Below are positions 58,301 through 60,060 of a stretch of DNA of 60,060 bases, piece by piece. A model generated the notes under the pieces. It saw nothing but the letters and a program-made list of their open reading frames with translations, did no database searches and had not been told where the DNA came from. Each line of letters begins with the position of its first letter. The first letter of the stretch is position 1. The position numbers and the translations under genes were made by a program. The DNA lies in assembly GCF_001280005.1 (NCBI RefSeq), contig NZ_LGDW01000371.1, positions 1-60,060 on the forward strand, in the 5' to 3' direction. This DNA comes from Streptomyces sp. NRRL WC-3618. Lineage in GTDB: Bacteria > Actinomycetota > Actinomycetes > Streptomycetales > Streptomycetaceae.

Positions 58301-59932
58301 TTCGGGCCGCTCCGCGCGTTCGCTCCCACGTTCACGGGCAGCAACGAATTCTGGCAGTCGCTGAACGTTCGTCGTCCGACAGTGGACAACGCGGCGGCCG
58401 TGATCAAGGAGTTGGCACAGCTGGACCGGAAGGAACGGCGCGACGAACCGGACGGCGCGACCCAGTCCATCGTCCTGCAAACTCTGCAGATGCTCTCAGC
58501 CCTGGCCCGCAGCGAGCCAGGCGAATTGACGGCCAAGCGACTGGGACGGCTCCCCCTCTCGACGAGCAAGGGCTGGCTGAGTAAACGGCCCGTCTACACC
58601 ACAGGGGACCCAGTGGTCGCCGAGGCCCTGGGCCGTGAACGCGCCGTGTGGCGGCCGGGAGCCGAACTGGAGCAGTTCCGACCACTGATCGGAGCCCTCC
58701 GTATCACCGAACTCGCTGCAAAGCACACCACCGTGTACACCCCGCACCCGGTTCCACTGGACGCAGACGCGACCGCGCTGGTCCGATCTGCTGTCACGCA
58801 CCTCCGCGAGGACCTGCAGCGCAACGCCGCGAATGTGGCCCAGTCTCTGGACTGTTCCTGGGACGAGCTGGCGGACCTGACCGTACGCATCGCTCCTCAC
58901 CTGGCATGCCGTGTCGATCTTCCTGACACGGGCGAGACAGTGCACATCCTCGTGGACGCTGGCATCGACTGGTCCTCGGGCACCCTGTATGTCCGAGATG
59001 CGGCTGTCCTGACACGCCCGTCCGGAGCTGGCCGATCGATCTCCGCCCGGTTTCCAGGAAGCCACCGCGAGGTTGCCCTCGCCTGGGGAGCCGCCTGCGA
59101 CCAGGCCGAGAAGGGCCGCACGGCCGTGCAGCTGAGCCTTGCGGACGACCAGGTGCGTCGCGGCCGCGAAGCCGCCGAGGCCGAACGCGACCGACGGCTC
59201 AGGGAACTGGGACACGAGGCGGATCAACGCCGTACCGAGGTCGGAGTTCAGACCGGTGCAACGTCCGGAATTCCACGCACGCCGGTGGCCCGCCCGCTTG
59301 TCCCTAGGATCCCTCTGCCGGTGACGGTGCCTCCAGCCCCACTGGCGGAACAGCCAACATCCTCGCGAAGGCTCGTCGACCCCCGTGGCCTCCGGCTCGT
59401 CAAACCAGGCGGCGACATCACGCCGCCGAAGTCCCCTGATACAGGCATCGTCCGACCGAGCGGGACACCCACGGGGGCGCCCGGACTGCCGCAGCCTCGA
59501 GCTGGGGCAGCGATCCCCCAGCAGTACACATCACCGCGCACATACACGGCCGTGGGGCAGGAGAAGGTGGCGCTGGATGTCGTGCGCAAGGCACTGGCCG
59601 GGGACGACAGCTGGCTACGTGACCTGCGGGCCCAGCACGGACTGGGAGCCGACGCCGTGGACGCCCTGGCACGGTTCTATGAACTCAAGGCGTATGGGGG
59701 CGCCGAACCCGACATGGTGCAGCTGACACCCGCAGAGTTCCAGCGAGCGGGAGAGAGCGACGACTTCTTCCTGGTTGTCGTCTCTGGGCTGGAAGCCGGA
59801 ACCGCCCCTGTCTCCGTGCGCATCATTCCTCAGCCGCTCCAACAGTTGACATGCCGTCCGAGCACCAACGTGACGGTCACGGGTATCAAAGACGCGCAGA
59901 GCCTCGTGTACCGATTCGAGGAGGAGAGCTAG
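55355..59932 (+). CDS. Sacsin-like GHKL ATPase with DUF3883-like C-terminus, candidate defence protein
   Basis: A 1525-residue protein. Near the N-terminus lies an HSP90/histidine-kinase-type (GHKL) ATPase: DRLQGLSEIVQNAEDLGATD with Glu86, Asn90 and Asp93, HNGSPVQL at 112, and the ATP-lid GRFGIGLMTL at 141. This is the sacsin N-terminal type. The large middle has no motif I recognise. From about 1402 a DUF3883-like domain reads LRAQHGLGADAVDALARF and YELKAYGG, where Asp1436, Glu1443 and Lys1445 could form a nuclease-like D...ExK site. Such fusions are found in bacterial defence islands. ATG 55355 follows a G-rich ribosome site; ATG 55382 is an alternative. Confidence 0.8.
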   Translation: MGTGHAVHLMTAVEKAVTSADELFSREGMPEGGVVPEPEGDAATEAAVRRLGTRFAELPGQVRHVLGRTRDHAGNLSTDRLQGLSEIVQNAEDLGATDVRILAREQELLVAHNGSPVQLPDVLALAMPWLTSKAEKAESTGRFGIGLMTLQSLSPYLEVRCGHYRVRIGDPDISLAQPFQVPGWFAGDAWTVLRVPLDSGVLSTDEVETWLAEWADSALLFLDSVGSVTLLDEQGAVRHRLALDREAGETFEAEVGGWSVEVEAGEAHAGDGSRWLVCRTTVPSPPGVTRAHKAVGTTTTLAVALPMGSNDRGRVYAGLPVEDIGLALCVSAQFDPIASRQALDDTPWNRALNELVADLWTAAVLRQFLRDPSRTWLAVPLPRDARDSRGPVAELERLLLDRARTQVSRSLALDIEGQWPLALEDLAVEDETLVGVVTEEEIYRVAERAAVLPGAARDEDGRWREVLSDWEEHDGAVPRTVDLYDALGLLDDETRSPQATVLLAAAGIAANASSRLLSSRWLVDSSGARHRVPGRAEPAVFTDTPQGLGASLGFSREIHQAFLADTDEARAVNEWLRKREALLTDADSLAVIRRLAAIGAVGGGSPHALSLTDDQLSEVRDGFARVPEREREGLGRDVGRAIRLQGHRYNPAGEREEIDIAPAQAYLPVRLDSSEREESFAFAAGRAAGPVWLRPRYSEVLQRGGTGMGARKFLRLLGAETAPRLRQHPRAWERFAQSPKGLPAQVNSGPKARERALRLLDATYTLDDYDSPDLHAVASDIATEPDPQRRRRRAAALVHVLGRAWSRFSDHDEVAAVHDYYVWQDRGRTAAFWLWQLRDTPWLDDGNGTLSPSTRLRMRTTGTVAVYGADDARFLHPDIQRLVGKRSDVLRALDISAEARTKDLVECLQRLRRQKEGGGDSDVPAALILYEALAERVAGRDLDASGGMSVGAVVQAFHEGEGLVLTDSGWRSPDQCLRGTPLFGPLRAFAPTFTGSNEFWQSLNVRRPTVDNAAAVIKELAQLDRKERRDEPDGATQSIVLQTLQMLSALARSEPGELTAKRLGRLPLSTSKGWLSKRPVYTTGDPVVAEALGRERAVWRPGAELEQFRPLIGALRITELAAKHTTVYTPHPVPLDADATALVRSAVTHLREDLQRNAANVAQSLDCSWDELADLTVRIAPHLACRVDLPDTGETVHILVDAGIDWSSGTLYVRDAAVLTRPSGAGRSISARFPGSHREVALAWGAACDQAEKGRTAVQLSLADDQVRRGREAAEAERDRRLRELGHEADQRRTEVGVQTGATSGIPRTPVARPLVPRIPLPVTVPPAPLAEQPTSSRRLVDPRGLRLVKPGGDITPPKSPDTGIVRPSGTPTGAPGLPQPRAGAAIPQQYTSPRTYTAVGQEKVALDVVRKALAGDDSWLRDLRAQHGLGADAVDALARFYELKAYGGAEPDMVQLTPAEFQRAGESDDFFLVVVSGLEAGTAPVSVRIIPQPLQQLTCRPSTNVTVTGIKDAQSLVYRFEEES

Positions 59933-60060
59933 ACCGTCGGGCGTGACGCTCTTTTGGCACTCTAGCCTCGCGCTTTCACGAGGTGGGGTGTCCGAGGCTT
60001 GATCAAATAAGCGGAGAGTGCTCCTGACCTGCAACGATGGGACTTGTCTAGGGTCCTGTT

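Overview
The base composition (about 70% G+C, with strong third-position G/C bias), frequent GTG/TTG starts with GGAGG-type ribosome sites, and gene families such as DUF317, DUF5753-type XRE regulators, DUF6879 and PucR regulators point to a Streptomyces or close relative. The window looks like an accessory, probably mobile, part of the chromosome. I see no ribosomal, central-metabolism or other core gene blocks.

Layout. (1) 95-3727: minus-strand genes of unknown function, one resembling YaaC. (2) 3856-9692: minus-strand genes forming the most intriguing unit. Eight tightly packed genes encode a DUF6415-like protein, a degenerate Nudix protein, a 28-residue membrane peptide, an 81-residue protein, a diaminopimelate-epimerase homologue, a D-Ala-D-Ala-ligase-type ATP-grasp enzyme, a C39-like cysteine peptidase and a lone MurF C-terminal domain. 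A 76-residue protein, DUF6879 and XRE/DUF5753 regulatory set lies upstream, and the same GGCAAGTT-type motif sits before both groups. (3) 10103-16371: mobilisation and replication genes (DUF317, relaxase, MobC, a DnaC-like ATPase that must start at CTG, a replication-initiator-like HTH protein, a small XRE regulator), with a dense GGTCCCC repeat field between MobC and the ATPase. (4) 16906-48673: about 32 kb of cargo rich in membrane and ion-transport genes (cation/proton antiporters, ArsB/NhaD-type, SulP, ClC, CopC-CopD), a flotillin plus giant AAA ATPase module, two CBS proteins, DM13, DUF4142 and a second-type Lgt. Truncated, frameshifted and chimeric genes are mixed in. (5) 49142-53502: excisionase/integrase pairs, a 3' tRNA-Arg(UCU) fragment and an isolated integrase catalytic domain. 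(6) 53567-59932: a gene of unknown function divergent from a 1525-residue sacsin-like GHKL ATPase ending in a DUF3883-like domain, a candidate defence gene.

How the parts may fit together. The rep/mob block ends with a small XRE gene and the excisionase/integrase block begins 32 kb later. The same rare hairpin repeat stands before the XRE gene, before the first excisionase and before the integrase-like gene. I infer that one integrative mobilisable backbone was split by, or has captured, the transport cargo, and that two integrative elements may have accreted at one tRNA-Arg locus. Within the cargo, five TTGCA-N3-TGCAA palindromes near the lactonase-like, DUF4142, ClC/CopCD and membrane-protein genes suggest a shared regulon, possibly under the MarR protein encoded there.

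All functional statements come from reading translations and motifs by eye. No database search was run. Start sites were chosen from ribosome-binding sites and gene overlaps.
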